Source: an uncultured bacterium
Lineage (GTDB): Bacteria > Planctomycetota > UBA1135
Direction: 5' to 3'
NCBI GenBank assembly: GCA_937919925.1
Contig: CALFOT010000107.1
Coordinates: forward strand, 1 to 38,209
Length of the DNA stretch: 38,209 bases
A program made the translations under genes and the position numbers. Positions 17,653 to 26,350 of this stretch are shown piece after piece (within the stretch, counting starts at the first letter, position 1; each line of letters begins with the position of its first letter). The notes below the pieces were generated by a model that worked only from the letters and a program-made list of their open reading frames with translations, searched no databases and was not told where the DNA came from.

Positions 17653-18090
17653 TTACAGCGTGGCAAGCAAAGCTGCTGCTTGTCCGCCCGGATCCTTGGT
17701 AGCGATGGCTTGCTCAATGATGGCGTTGGCGCCAATCACAAAGGTGTAACGCTGGGCGTATTGATCGGTGGTTGCGGCGACCGCACCAAATGCCAAACTA
17801 CAACTGCGGTCTAGATCCGAAAGTAACGGAAATGGGTACTGGAACTTTTCCCGAAAGGCTTTGTTGTCGGCAACAGAATCCACCGAAACACCAAACACCA
17901 ATACTCCAGCAGCTTCAAAATCTTGGATTCGATCACGGAATCCGTTGCCCTGCTTGGTTCAGCCAGGGGTGGCAGCTTTGGGGAAAAACCACAGCACGGC
18001 GCGCTTGCCCAGCAAGTCCGCCTGAGTGACGATCTTGCCTTCCGTATCAAGCGTGCGAAAAGCGGGACAGGGAATTCCAACAGCAATCAT
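17653..18090 (-). CDS. Putative selenocysteine-containing peroxiredoxin (BCP/PrxQ type), UGA read as Sec44
   Basis: Read through one in-frame TGA (17959-17961) this gives a 145-residue AhpC/TSA-family peroxiredoxin of normal BCP length. Before the TGA are VGIPCPAFRTLD and AVLWFFPKAATPG; after it are TKQGNGFRDRI, VFGVSVDSV and FPLLSDLD. In BCP the conserved site is TPGCTKQxCGFRD, so the TGA falls exactly on the peroxidatic Cys (Sec44). The usual resolving Cys five residues later is Asn49, so it would work as a one-Sec enzyme with an outside reductant. A hairpin of bacterial SECIS type lies just downstream. An in-frame ATG at 18135 could add 15 residues. A Cys-to-stop mutation or sequencing error is the alternative. 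Confidence 0.8.
17925..17943 (-). promoter_or_regulatory. Candidate bacterial SECIS hairpin
   Basis: On the minus strand GGATTC pairs perfectly with GAATCC around the seven-base loop CGTGATC. The loop begins 21 bases after the UGA codon and has G as its second base. Both agree with the described bacterial SECIS consensus (apical loop 16-37 bases after the UGA, G among its first two bases). SelB binding is inferred. Confidence 0.6.
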
Positions 18091-18180
18091 TTTGGGAGTA
18101 CCTACAAAAAGGCGGCGGAGAAAAGTGCGTAGCATCGATTAAGCCTGCGCGGTATCCCACGCAAGCCATAGCATACGCGT

Positions 18181-18933
18181 TTAGGATTCCTTGCGAGCGA
18201 CATGCATACAGAAATCCATGGTGACGGCACGCACGCGCGTCGGATCGCCCCACTCCAGTTCTAGTGCCGCGGCAAAATGTTCAAAAAAATCTTCTCCCTG
18301 CGCTTCCAAACACTGACGGGTGGCTGACCAAGTGCCCAAGTAAGCCAGCAGTTGCGGCAGATTCCACTGTGGGACAAGTTGAAATTGCGGCGTTGCAATC
18401 CGCGTAAAGGGAAACTCCACATCGCGATAGCCATCCCACAACGCCTTATTTTGCGGCGCCCAAAACGGTTCGATTACATCGCGAAGTTTTTCTTGAAGAA
18501 CGGCATCCATGGATTCTGCAATATGCGGCCACGCGTATCCCCACACGGCAAGCACGCCACCTGGCTTTAAAACACGATCTACCTCCAGCCAGAAACGTTC
18601 CAGATCAAACCAATGCAATGCCTGCGCAATGGTCACCAAATCGAAACTACGCGATGCGAAGTTGGTGCGTTCCGCTGGCTGCACCGAGTAAGACACGCGT
18701 GGATGTTGGGGCGCATGTTCGAGCGGCCCTGCACAAACATCGGTGGCTTCGACATGCTCAAAAATTTCCGCCAAAGCGAGCGCTGCTTGCCCAGAGCCTG
18801 TCGCGCAATCCCAACAGGCATCCAGGTCCTCACACTGCACGCGTAGAAAATCAAAAAGTTCTTCGGGGTACGTCGGCCGCGCCGAGGCGTAGAGCTGCGA
18901 TTGATCGCTAAAAAACTGATGATGTGCTGCCAC
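18181..18933 (-). CDS. Class I SAM-dependent methyltransferase
   Basis: This is a 250-residue protein with the Rossmann-type SAM-binding motif WDCATGSGQAALAL (near residue 40), the acidic end of strand 2 in VEATDVCAGP, FDLVTIAQALHWFD (near 98) and VLKPGGVLAVWGY (near 124). LHWFD and YASARPTYPEELFDFL at the start resemble the yeast TMT1/trans-aconitate-like group of small-molecule methyltransferases (methyltransf_11). The substrate is unknown. The start is GTG at 18933; I see no clear ribosome binding site. It stands alone between the peroxiredoxin and the zinc-ribbon gene, all on the minus strand. Confidence 0.88.
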   Translation of the reverse strand: MAAHHQFFSDQSQLYASARPTYPEELFDFLRVQCEDLDACWDCATGSGQAALALAEIFEHVEATDVCAGPLEHAPQHPRVSYSVQPAERTNFASRSFDLVTIAQALHWFDLERFWLEVDRVLKPGGVLAVWGYAWPHIAESMDAVLQEKLRDVIEPFWAPQNKALWDGYRDVEFPFTRIATPQFQLVPQWNLPQLLAYLGTWSATRQCLEAQGEDFFEHFAAALELEWGDPTRVRAVTMDFCMHVARKES

Positions 18934-18980
18934 GTTAGGAATGGTCTTCGCTACCTATGAATTTGGAACCCATAGCTCCG

Positions 18981-19397
18981 TTAATGAAAAATGTGGGGGG
19001 CAAAAAGTATTCCTCCGGTCAGGAGGCTTCCCACCGCGACCCCCATCATGGTGAGGAACAACGGTAACAACACAAACAGCACCAACATGGCGCCGAAACA
19101 ACCTCGGCGGGGGCCGGTAAATGCGCCGATGACACTGAGAACAAACCCAGCGAGAGGCCAGACGAAAAAAAGTGCCAGCGCGATGACCGCAAACACCACA
19201 GACTCGGTGCGGACGGCTTCGTCAAAATGTTCGGTGAGGACTTCATGAGCGGGCTTGGCCTGGCGGCTTCCTCTTGAGGATTTTGCACTGCCGCCCCTTT
19301 CATCTACCCACTCGCCGCAATAGCAGCATTTTCTTGCTTGCGCATCAATTTCAGCGAAGCAATAAGGGCATTGAGTGAGGTCTTTGTTCTTAGCCAT
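18981..19397 (-). CDS. Zinc-ribbon membrane protein of unknown function
   Basis: This is a 138-residue protein. A zinc ribbon at the start has Cys10, Cys13, Cys24 and Cys27 (CPYC and CYC). A basic linker follows, then two hydrophobic stretches (about residues 67-90 and 95-125) that look like two or three membrane helices. No function can be given. The ATG overlaps the end of the GNAT gene upstream by eight bases, so the two are probably co-translated. Confidence 0.75.
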   Translation of the reverse strand: MAKNKDLTQCPYCFAEIDAQARKCCYCGEWVDERGGSAKSSRGSRQAKPAHEVLTEHFDEAVRTESVVFAVIALALFFVWPLAGFVLSVIGAFTGPRRGCFGAMLVLFVLLPLFLTMMGVAVGSLLTGGILFAPHIFH

Positions 19398-19941
19398 CTT
19401 TCTTGGGGATCATATTAGCACGACGCAACAAAGGACTCCCCTGTTGGGCAACTCGGAGCAGCCCTTCCGCATCAAGCCGACAAAGGTGCCAATCTTCATA
19501 AATACTCGCACCAAGCTGTTTGTATAAACCAACCGCTGGCAGGTTCCAATCCAGCACCATCCATTCAAATCGGCCACAATGGTTGGCCAGCGCAATATCC
19601 GCTAAATAGGCCATCATTGCTTTGCCAACCCCTTTGCCGCGAAAGTTTGCATCCACAAAGACATCATCAAGCCACATGCAGCGCTTGCCAAGCATGGTAG
19701 AAAAGGAAAAGAAGTACACCGCGTAAGCCACGGGTTGGCCAGCGGAGAAGGCCAGCAATGAAAAAGCGGCGGGGCGGTCGCCAAAGAGTGATTCCTGGAG
19801 TGTTTCCTCAGTGACCGAAACCGGTAGTTTTTCGAACGCCGCCATGGCGCGAATAAAGTTAAGCAGCAGTGGGAGGTCCGCGCAGGTGGCTTCACGAATT
19901 TGAATTTCGAAGTCAAGTGGCGCGGGTTGCATGCCGGCCAT
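19390..19941 (-). CDS. GNAT family N-acetyltransferase (diamine/spermidine type-like)
   Basis: This is a GNAT of about 183 residues. IQIREATCADLPLLLNFI at the start, FEKLPVSVTEETLQ, and the acetyl-CoA motif VFVDANFRGKGVGKAMM (RGKGVG pyrophosphate loop) are typical of the SSAT-like group, which includes diamine and thialysine acetyltransferases. LDWNLPAVGLYKQLGA is the closing motif. The start is uncertain: ATG codons at 19965, 19941 and 19932 are in frame. TAGGAT lies seven bases before the 19932 ATG, which would suit a leaderless start there. The substrate is not known. Confidence 0.88.
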   Translation of the reverse strand: MAGMQPAPLDFEIQIREATCADLPLLLNFIRAMAAFEKLPVSVTEETLQESLFGDRPAAFSLLAFSAGQPVAYAVYFFSFSTMLGKRCMWLDDVFVDANFRGKGVGKAMMAYLADIALANHCGRFEWMVLDWNLPAVGLYKQLGASIYEDWHLCRLDAEGLLRVAQQGSPLLRRANMIPKKDG

Positions 19942-20012
19942 CCTAACAACCACGGACCGAAACATTCCTGTGCTTTACATCAAAGCTCCGAGAAAACCTC
20001 TACTTGCTAGCC

Positions 20013-20018
20013 TAGAAT
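20013..20018 (+). promoter_or_regulatory. Probable -10 box of the second GNAT gene (leaderless type)
   Basis: TAGAAT is followed by AGTGAC and directly by the ATG at 20025. No Shine-Dalgarno exists. The flanking bases CCTAGAATAGT match those before the glyoxalase-like gene at 7124 (GCCTAGAATAGT in both). Confidence 0.55.
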
Positions 20019-20024
20019 AGTGAC

Positions 20025-20555
20025 ATGCCAGATATTGAAATCTGCCCGCTGGATGCAGGCTGCTCGGTTTACGTCAAGCTGGTCGCGAGCGGGATGCGCG
20101 AAACGCTCATGGAAGTCCTGGGGGAACAGCGTGGTCGCGAGATGTATACGCTGGATTGGCTGCACGAACGTGTGTGCTGGCATTTAGATGCTTCGCGAAG
20201 TTGCGCGGTGGTGCTCTTGGCGATGGATCGCCATCGCGATGAAAAGGCCAACCATGCGGAGGATGTGTTCGGCCATACCATCGTGCGCGTAGAGCAAGAT
20301 GATGACGGCCAAACTTTCGGGCTTTTTTCCACAACTTTTGTGGTTCCCGTGCTGCGGCGGATTGGGCTCGCCGCGCGCTTGCTGGATGCTGGTGAAGCGT
20401 GGATCCGCGCGCAAGGTTTGACCCGCGCGGCAACAGATACCTCGCAAACCAATACCAAGCTCATCCATCTGTTTGAAACCCGCGGTTATGTGGTGGAGTT
20501 CCAAAGCGAAGAGATGTTGCGCCTGAGTAAATCCTTAGTCGGCGTGGAAACCTAA
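20025..20555 (+). CDS. GNAT family N-acetyltransferase
   Basis: This is a 176-residue soluble protein. FGHTIVRVEQD and FSTTFVVPVLRRIGLAARLLDAGEAWIR give GNAT strands 4-5 and the acetyl-CoA loop (VLRRIGLAARLL, a variant of RxxGxG/A). TDTSQTNTKLIHLFETRGYVV is the usual C-terminal motif (NxxxxxLFExxGY). The acceptor cannot be predicted. It is a single gene, divergent from the other GNAT with about 60-85 bases between starts, and convergent with the small Cys-rich gene. Confidence 0.88.
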   Translation: MPDIEICPLDAGCSVYVKLVASGMRETLMEVLGEQRGREMYTLDWLHERVCWHLDASRSCAVVLLAMDRHRDEKANHAEDVFGHTIVRVEQDDDGQTFGLFSTTFVVPVLRRIGLAARLLDAGEAWIRAQGLTRAATDTSQTNTKLIHLFETRGYVVEFQSEEMLRLSKSLVGVET

Positions 20556-20598
20556 TGCGCAATTGCAACTGCGTCCATCAGCGGGTCCGCCTAAGGTC

Positions 20599-20817
20599 TT
20601 ACGAAAACCGCGCGCGCTGCTTCGCTTCTTGGTAATAAATGCAGCCGGAAAGCGCACAAGCTTTCTCCTTCTTGCCCGGGTTCCGCTCCTGCTGAATCTG
20701 AATACCTCGGTGGTTGCACAGCGTACCCTCAAGCTGCCAACAGGGCTTACCACTGTTGTCTTGAAAGGCTATGCAATCGCGTTTCTTGCGGCCAAGGTAT
20801 ACGTAGCAGGGTTCCAT
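20599..20817 (-). CDS. Small cysteine-rich protein of unknown function
   Basis: This is a 72-residue protein with Cys at 4, 15, 26, 34, 54 and 59. The pattern CWQLEGTLCNH (26-36) followed by CALSGCIYYQEAK (54-66) resembles the short CW...C / C..C.Y motif found alone or at the end of bacterial signalling proteins, probably a metal or Fe-S site. No start-proximal signal peptide is seen, so it is likely cytoplasmic. It lies between two plus-strand genes and overlaps neither. The even Cys spacing and the absence of another plausible frame argue that it is real. Confidence 0.6.
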   Translation of the reverse strand: MEPCYVYLGRKKRDCIAFQDNSGKPCWQLEGTLCNHRGIQIQQERNPGKKEKACALSGCIYYQEAKQRARFS

Positions 20818-20964
20818 TGCGATCCGCTCGGCCCCCGCCGGAATGAGAGCGGGAGGAGACCTGTATATATCGGCTTTTTATCGCCATGACTGCCACAAAA
20901 TAACCCTCAATTGCTGGCCTCACGGGCAAAAACAGCGTGTCCTGCATCCATTGGCCGTTCCGCC

Positions 20965-20970
20965 TATCAT
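20965..20970 (+). promoter_or_regulatory. Probable -10 box of the Tm-1-like operon (leaderless type)
   Basis: TATCAT is followed by eight bases and the ATG at 20979, without a Shine-Dalgarno. The 160 bases between the small Cys-rich gene and this start hold no other gene. Confidence 0.5.
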
Positions 20971-20978
20971 ATTTCACG

Positions 20979-22196
20979 ATGGCTGTTTACCTCATTGCCA
21001 CTTTAGACACCAAGGGTGCGGAAGCGAACTACGTGCGCCACCAGTTGTCGTCGTTGGGTGTGGCCACTGTTGTGGTGGATGCCGGCTGCCTTGGTGCCGC
21101 CACTTGCGCTGCCGACGTCAGCCGCGCCCAAGTATTCGGCTTGGCGGGCACGAGTGTGGAAGCCATGCAACAACAAGGTGATCGTGGCGTGGCCATTGCG
21201 CAAGCTTGCGCGGGCGTGCGCCGCCTCGTGATGCAAGCCTTCGATGGCGGTGCGCTGCAGGGAGTCCTCGGTTTAGGCGGTTCCGCTGGCACGACCATCG
21301 CCACCACTGCCATGCGCGCGCTACCGTTAGGGGTGCCGAAACTGATGGTCTCCACTTTGGCTTCTGGCAACGTGCGCGCGTGGGTGGCTGATAAGGACAT
21401 CACCATGATGAATTCGGTGGTCGATATCCTCGGCTTGAATCGCATCAGCCGCACACTCCTGCATCACGCCGCTGCGGCTATGGCCGGAATGGTGCAACAT
21501 CCAGCGCCGGTAGCGACCCCTGAAGAAACGCAGCGCCCTCTGCTTGCGATCACCATGTTCGGCGTCACCACTCCGTGCGCGGAGCGCGCCAAACAAGTAC
21601 TCGAACAAGCGGGCTACGAGGTGCTGGTTTTCCATGCCACCGGCAACGGCGGCGAAGCGATGGAATCTTTGATTCGCGAGGGTTGGTTCGCCGGAGTCCT
21701 CGATATCACCACTACCGAGATTGCCGACGAGCTTTGCGGTGGGGTCCTTAGTGCTGGCCCAATGCGCCTGACCGCGGCTGCGGCTTGCGGCATCCCGCAG
21801 GTCGTTTCCGTCGGCGCCACCGACATGGTGAACTTCCACGCCCGCGAGAGTGTGCCAGCCCGTTTCCTCGAGCGGAAACTGCACGCACACAATGCCTCGG
21901 TAACCCTGATGCGGACGACCCCCGCAGAAAACACTGCCATCGGCCTGGACATCGGCGCTAAACTCGCCGCAGCGGCCGGCCCTTGCGAGATTCACCTTCC
22001 AGCTTTGGGGGTTTCCGATTTGGACCGCGCCGGGCAGCCTTTTGCAGATCTCGCGGCACGCTCTGCATTGTTTGAGAGCCTGAAGCAAAATGCCGGCAGT
22101 ACCCCCGTCGTGTCTCACAACCTCCACCTCAACGATCCTCGTTTCGCCGAACTCCTCGCCCACGCGCTACTCCGACTGCTCGCAACCCACTCTTGA
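20979..22196 (+). CDS. Tm-1-like ATP-binding domain protein (UPF0261)
   Basis: This is a 405-residue protein homologous to the N-terminal half of plant Tm-1. It opens with [14 protein letters not shown] and has [22 protein letters not shown] (near residue 90, nucleotide-binding loop) and [18 protein letters not shown] plus [11 protein letters not shown] late in the chain, all typical of UPF0261. Plant Tm-1 binds ATP and inhibits a viral replicase; the bacterial role is unknown. The ATG at 20979 is preferred over the upstream one because family members begin there. Its TGA overlaps the next ATG by one base. The family is often next to, or in fungi fused to, the following TIM-barrel protein. 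Confidence 0.92.
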   Translation: MAVYLIATLDTKGAEANYVRHQLSSLGVATVVVDAGCLGAATCAADVSRAQVFGLAGTSVEAMQQQGDRGVAIAQACAGVRRLVMQAFDGGALQGVLGLGGSAGTTIATTAMRALPLGVPKLMVSTLASGNVRAWVADKDITMMNSVVDILGLNRISRTLLHHAAAAMAGMVQHPAPVATPEETQRPLLAITMFGVTTPCAERAKQVLEQAGYEVLVFHATGNGGEAMESLIREGWFAGVLDITTTEIADELCGGVLSAGPMRLTAAAACGIPQVVSVGATDMVNFHARESVPARFLERKLHAHNASVTLMRTTPAENTAIGLDIGAKLAAAAGPCEIHLPALGVSDLDRAGQPFADLAARSALFESLKQNAGSTPVVSHNLHLNDPRFAELLAHALLRLLATHS

Positions 22197-23044
22197 TGAC
22201 TACCCACGACAACTCCCGCGCCGGCATCCTGCAACGCTTCCGCGCCCAAATTGCCCAAGGCATTCCCATCATCGGCGGCGGCGCCGGAACCGGCATTTCC
22301 GCCAAGAGTGAAGAGGCGGGCGGCATCGACCTCATCATCATTTACAACTCCGGCCGGTATCGCATGGCTGGCCGCGGCTCGACGGCAGGCCTCATGCCCT
22401 ACGGCAACGCCAACCAGATTGTGAAAGAGATGGCATACGAAGTCTTGCCGGTGGTGAAGCACACGCCGGTGTTGGCTGGCGTCTGCGGTACCGATCCGTT
22501 CATGATCCCGCACTTGTTTTTGAAAGAGCTACAAGCGCTTGGCTTCGCGGGCATCCAAAACTTCCCCACTGTTGGTTTGTTCGAAGGCCGCATCCGCCAC
22601 ACCTTGGAGGAAACCGGCATGGGCTACCAATTGGAAGTCGACATCGTCGCGCTCGCGCACGAAATGGACATGCTCACCACTCCTTATGCTTTTAATCCCG
22701 AAGAAGCGCGGCGCATGACCGAAGCCGGTGCCGATATCGTGGTCGCGCATATGGGTTGTACAAGCGGCGGCACGATCGGTGCCGAGACCGTCAGCCCACT
22801 CGATGTTTGCGTGGAAGAAATCCGCGCCATCGTCGCGGCCTGCAAATCGGTGCGCGAAGATGTCATTTGCCTCTGCCATGGCGGTCCACTCGCCTTCCCG
22901 CCGGATGCTGATTACATTCTGCAACGCGTCGCCGGCATCGATGGTTTTTATGGCGCGAGCTCGGTCGAACGTTTCCCCACGGAAGTCGCGATCCGCTCCC
23001 AGGTCGAAACCTTCAAGGCCCTGCGCTTGCCGCGAGGAAGCTAA
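22196..23044 (+). CDS. Phosphoenolpyruvate hydrolase-like TIM-barrel protein (PEPH family)
   Basis: This is a 282-residue TIM-barrel protein corresponding to the C-terminal domain of Tm-1-type proteins. Family hallmarks are [67 protein letters not shown] and [14 protein letters not shown]. Despite the name, no reaction has been established for most members; a link to PEP-utilising aldolase/hydrolase folds is known only by structure. It is coupled to the UPF0261 gene by TGATG and followed two bases later by the cupin gene. The pairing suggests that the two proteins act as a complex. Confidence 0.92.
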   Translation: MTTHDNSRAGILQRFRAQIAQGIPIIGGGAGTGISAKSEEAGGIDLIIIYNSGRYRMAGRGSTAGLMPYGNANQIVKEMAYEVLPVVKHTPVLAGVCGTDPFMIPHLFLKELQALGFAGIQNFPTVGLFEGRIRHTLEETGMGYQLEVDIVALAHEMDMLTTPYAFNPEEARRMTEAGADIVVAHMGCTSGGTIGAETVSPLDVCVEEIRAIVAACKSVREDVICLCHGGPLAFPPDADYILQRVAGIDGFYGASSVERFPTEVAIRSQVETFKALRLPRGS

Positions 23045-23046
23045 GC

Positions 23047-23469
23047 ATGTGTAGCGCCGCTTGCCTCCGTTTCGTGTGCACGCCCGATGTCATCGTCGAG
23101 GAATTTCCGTGGGGACCACATGAGTGGTTGGTGCGCCCCACTCTCACCGCCAGCAAGGAACTGATGCTGGTACGCGTGATCATGCCTCCCGGCGCTGCGC
23201 ATCAATTTCACCGCCACCCGCATTTTGAAGAAGCGGTGTACTGTATCGAAGGCCGCTTGCAGCAGTGGGTCGGCGAAGAATCCCATGTGCTTCGCGCGGG
23301 TGAAGTGGCGCATGTCCCGCGCAACATCGTGCACGGCAGCTACAACATTTTCGACGAGCCCTGTACTTTTCTCGCCATGCTCGCCAGCCGCGAATTCCTG
23401 GAGCCCTCCATCATCGACGTGTTCCGCGAGGAACCCTGGTGCACCCACAAAACCCCGATTGATTACTAG
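23047..23469 (+). CDS. Cupin domain protein
   Basis: This is a 140-residue single-domain cupin. The metal site is seen in motif 1, GAAHQFHRHPHFEEAVYCIEG (His, His, Glu ligands), and motif 2, AHVPRNIVHGSYN (His ligand). Such proteins are often isomerases, dioxygenases or sugar-binding sensors. GAGGAAG lies eight bases before the ATG. Its place between a PEPH-like barrel and a transporter suggests a catabolic enzyme or substrate-binding protein of the same pathway. The substrate cannot be named. Confidence 0.9.
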   Translation: MCSAACLRFVCTPDVIVEEFPWGPHEWLVRPTLTASKELMLVRVIMPPGAAHQFHRHPHFEEAVYCIEGRLQQWVGEESHVLRAGEVAHVPRNIVHGSYNIFDEPCTFLAMLASREFLEPSIIDVFREEPWCTHKTPIDY

Positions 23470-23496
23470 TTCGCGTCCTCTCGCACGCCCCCTACC

Positions 23497-25122
23497 ATGA
23501 ACATCCGACAAGACGGCTTAACTCCTAATGCCCCGCGCCTGATGTGGGCGGGCTTCCTCGCGATTCTCGCTGCCGGCATTGGCTTCGGCGTGCGCGGCGG
23601 CATCATGGCGCACTGGGGCGCAGAGTTTGGCTTCACCGCCAAAGAGCTAGGCGATATCGGCGGTTCTGGTTTCACCGGTTTCTGTTTCGGCATCATCGGT
23701 GGCGGCATTGTCTGCGACAAAATTGGCTACGGCAAATTGGTCTTTCTTGCCTTCGCGATGCACTTGCTTTCGGCAGTCGTCACACTAGCCGCCGATCCAG
23801 GCCAAAGCCACGACACCGCCTTCCAATTGCTGTATTGGGGCATGTTCCTGTTCGCCTTCGCCAACGGCACTTTGGAAGCCGTGGCCAATCCGTTGATCGC
23901 CACACTGTTCCCGACCAAACGCACGCACTACCTCAACATCCTGCATGCAAGTTGGCCAGCCGGCTTGGTGCTCGGCGGCGCGATCGGTTGGGTTTTGGGC
24001 GACGGCCTCGGCTGGCATTGGAAGAGCCAGTTGTCGCTGTACCTGATTCCGACGGTACTTTATGGCCTGATGTTTTTCCGTCAGAGTATGCCTATGTCCG
24101 AAGCCTCGGAAAAAGGTTTGTCGCTGGGTGAGATGTTCAAGGATGTCGGCATTCTCGGTGGGCTTGTGGTCTGCTACCTGCTGTTCCTATTTTTCTCCTC
24201 CGGCATGGGCCTCGCCGCTCCTTACGCTTATGGCATCGCCGGTATCTGCCTCATCACCATCGCCGTGATCACCAACTTCTCGATAGGCGCGTGGCTCTTG
24301 TTCACGCTCTTTGTCGTGCACGCCTTAGTGGGTGCCGTGGAGCTCGGCACCGACGGCTGGATTCAAAACATCACCGGCAACTTGCTGACGCCCTCCGAAG
24401 GCAAAGTCCTGTTCATCTGGACTTCCGCCATCATGATGGCGCTGCGTTTTAGCACCGATTTCATTCAAGAGCGTTTGCGCATTTCGCCCATCGGCATCCT
24501 CTGCGCTTGCGCCACACTAGCAACTTTTGGACTAGTCCTGGCAAGCGGCATGGAGACTTTCGTCGGCGCCATGTTGGCACTGGGTGTGTACGCAATCGGC
24601 AAAACTTTTTTCTGGCCGACGATGTTGGCCGTAGCCAGCGATCGTTATCCGCGCACTGGCGCCATCGCCATCAGCATCATGGGTGGCATCGGCATGATGA
24701 GCGCCGGCATGATTGGCAATCCCGGACTCGGCTACGCCAAAGATCGTTTCGCCGGCGAAGCCTTGCAAGAAACGAGTCCTGCCATCTATGCCGAGTACCA
24801 AGCCGAAAAGGAGAGTACTTTCCTATTCTTCGCTGGCGCACGCGGCATCGACGGCGCCAAGTTCGGCGCAATCCAAGAGAAGCGAAACAGCGCCCGCACC
24901 GAGCTTGCTGCTGCCGGCGCTGGGAATTTGAGCGCGGCATCGCTGGACAGCCTATCTGCATCGGAACGCGCGGTGCATGATGCCAGCATCGAAGGAGACC
25001 GCCGCACGCTGAAGGCAGATGCGATCATCCCGGCGCTGATGGCTGCGATCTACCTCGCGCTGTTGCTCTACTTCAAGTCCATCGGCGGCTACAAGGTGCT
25101 GCATTTGGGCAAAGAGACTTAG
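23497..25122 (+). CDS. MFS transporter
   Basis: This is a 541-residue inner-membrane protein with about 12 hydrophobic helices and MFS-type loops such as [14 protein letters not shown] after helix 2. [19 protein letters not shown] near residue 125 resembles the sugar:H+ symporters of the FucP/FHS type, but the match is not decisive. A long charged insertion (about residues 420-510, rich in Ala, Glu, Lys) precedes the last helix, which is unusual. It is the last gene of the four-gene cassette, 27 bases after the cupin, and likely imports that pathway's substrate. Confidence 0.9.
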   Translation: MNIRQDGLTPNAPRLMWAGFLAILAAGIGFGVRGGIMAHWGAEFGFTAKELGDIGGSGFTGFCFGIIGGGIVCDKIGYGKLVFLAFAMHLLSAVVTLAADPGQSHDTAFQLLYWGMFLFAFANGTLEAVANPLIATLFPTKRTHYLNILHASWPAGLVLGGAIGWVLGDGLGWHWKSQLSLYLIPTVLYGLMFFRQSMPMSEASEKGLSLGEMFKDVGILGGLVVCYLLFLFFSSGMGLAAPYAYGIAGICLITIAVITNFSIGAWLLFTLFVVHALVGAVELGTDGWIQNITGNLLTPSEGKVLFIWTSAIMMALRFSTDFIQERLRISPIGILCACATLATFGLVLASGMETFVGAMLALGVYAIGKTFFWPTMLAVASDRYPRTGAIAISIMGGIGMMSAGMIGNPGLGYAKDRFAGEALQETSPAIYAEYQAEKESTFLFFAGARGIDGAKFGAIQEKRNSARTELAAAGAGNLSAASLDSLSASERAVHDASIEGDRRTLKADAIIPALMAAIYLALLLYFKSIGGYKVLHLGKET

Positions 25123-25164
25123 GGAAGCTCTGCTTGATCCGCAACAACACCGTGGGCGCCTAGT

Positions 25165-25851
25165 CTATCGAAAGACTGCGCCCACAGTGAAGAGTGGGAA
25201 ATCATCGAGCACGTCGAACTCTGTATCAAATCCGGTGAGGAATGAAACCTGACCGTAGAGGCCCCAATCGGAAGAACTCCACCAAGTAAGCCCAGTGGCA
25301 AGAGAGGAGTAACTTTCATCAATATCTTTGCTGAGGTCGAAGAATGCATTGCCATCATTGGGATCATCTAAACGCAACCGTACGGTGTCGAACCGAGCAA
25401 CCACAAAGGGTTCCCAAGCACCATATTGATAACTCACGGTAGAGCCGAGCGAGAAATAGCTGGAATCGCTTGAGACCAGTAGGAGCAACGGATTGGTTCC
25501 GAAACCGCCATGCACAGCCCAGGCCAGGCCATCTTCTTTGGGATTAAGAAGCGAATAACGCAAGCCAATTCCAAGCGTCGCCGGGAGTACCGATTCCACC
25601 GCTACATCCAAGTTTTCGTCAAGCCCGTACAAGACGCGAAAAGTTGGCACGGCAATACGCTCTCCGTCGGAATTTTGAATCCCCGTTACGGCGACCTCCA
25701 TCACATGGTTGCCTTTTCCGACCGAGCGCGCACTTGGGTAATTGGAAGGTGGCGCAACGCAGGCACCAAGATGGAGCGCCATGAAGCAAACGAAAAAAAT
25801 CGAAGCGGGAGCCACGGCGAGCCGGCGTTTGGGGTAGTCGGGATTGAGCAT
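25165..25851 (-). CDS. Predicted outer-membrane lipoprotein with beta-barrel-like repeats
   Basis: This is a 228-residue protein. A signal peptide with lipobox LGAC puts the lipidated Cys near residue 29. The rest has alternating hydrophobic strands (VLYGLDENLDVAVES, LGIGLRYSLL, AWAVHGGFG, LGSTVSYQYGAWEPFVVARFD, LATGLTWWSSSDWGLYGQVSF) and ends in AVFR with an aromatic at the penultimate place, as outer-membrane beta-proteins do. A small porin-like or surface lipoprotein is likely; function is unknown. I use the ATG at 25851 because the lipobox then sits at a normal distance; a longer frame reaches 25917. It converges on the MFS gene. Confidence 0.7.
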   Translation of the reverse strand: MLNPDYPKRRLAVAPASIFFVCFMALHLGACVAPPSNYPSARSVGKGNHVMEVAVTGIQNSDGERIAVPTFRVLYGLDENLDVAVESVLPATLGIGLRYSLLNPKEDGLAWAVHGGFGTNPLLLLVSSDSSYFSLGSTVSYQYGAWEPFVVARFDTVRLRLDDPNDGNAFFDLSKDIDESYSSLATGLTWWSSSDWGLYGQVSFLTGFDTEFDVLDDFPLFTVGAVFR

Positions 25852-26350
25852 GAACTTGGTGGGAGAAAAAAACCAAGCTGCCCAATAGATGCGGAGGCTT
25901 GCAGCACAGCGAACCAAGTTTGCCTAGACAGCGCTAGAGTCGAGGCGAGTTCACAAATCAATATGCAGGAGGCGCGCCTTTCCCGCAAGCTTTATTGCGG
26001 GTGAATCCCAACTTCCTTGGGGCTGCTGCCCACTGTTCGGTGGATGCTGGAGCTGCCTTCCTCTTTTCGAGCGGGCGCAGCCGGATGGGAAAAAGGCTGT
26101 GTCGACCGGAATAGAAATGCGTCCTCATGCTGATGAAAGCAAAGGCACCTCGGGGGCCCCGCAACAGGCAAGGAGAAACGGTGCGCGAAGTGCTGCGCCG
26201 GCTAGTGGAGCAAGATCGGCGGCGGAATGGGCCGGGAGATCGGTTGCCGCCCGCGCTCACCGAAGGGCTGGCGGGTGTGGAGGGGGTGGCTGATGAGAAG
26301 CCGGATGCAGAGTTCGCCGTTATTCGGCGGAACTGTAGTAAATGAATATC
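25852..26350. other. Gene-poor stretch; one weak Arg-rich frame
   Basis: No confident gene is seen. An open frame at 26127-26345 (plus) would give 72 residues rich in Arg and Glu (VREVLRRLVEQDRRRNG) with no recognised family and locally higher GC than the neighbours. A hairpin, CCCGCAA / TTGCGGG with a six-base loop, lies at 25982-26001 without a T-run. The stretch may be decayed coding sequence like the toxin gene downstream. Confidence 0.4.

Noticed and set aside
17811-18086. A 91-residue minus-strand frame at the peroxiredoxin
   Set aside because: It is in a different frame from the peroxiredoxin homology and has no recognisable motif.
25982-26001. 7-bp hairpin as a terminator
   Set aside because: No T-run on either strand and no gene ending next to it.
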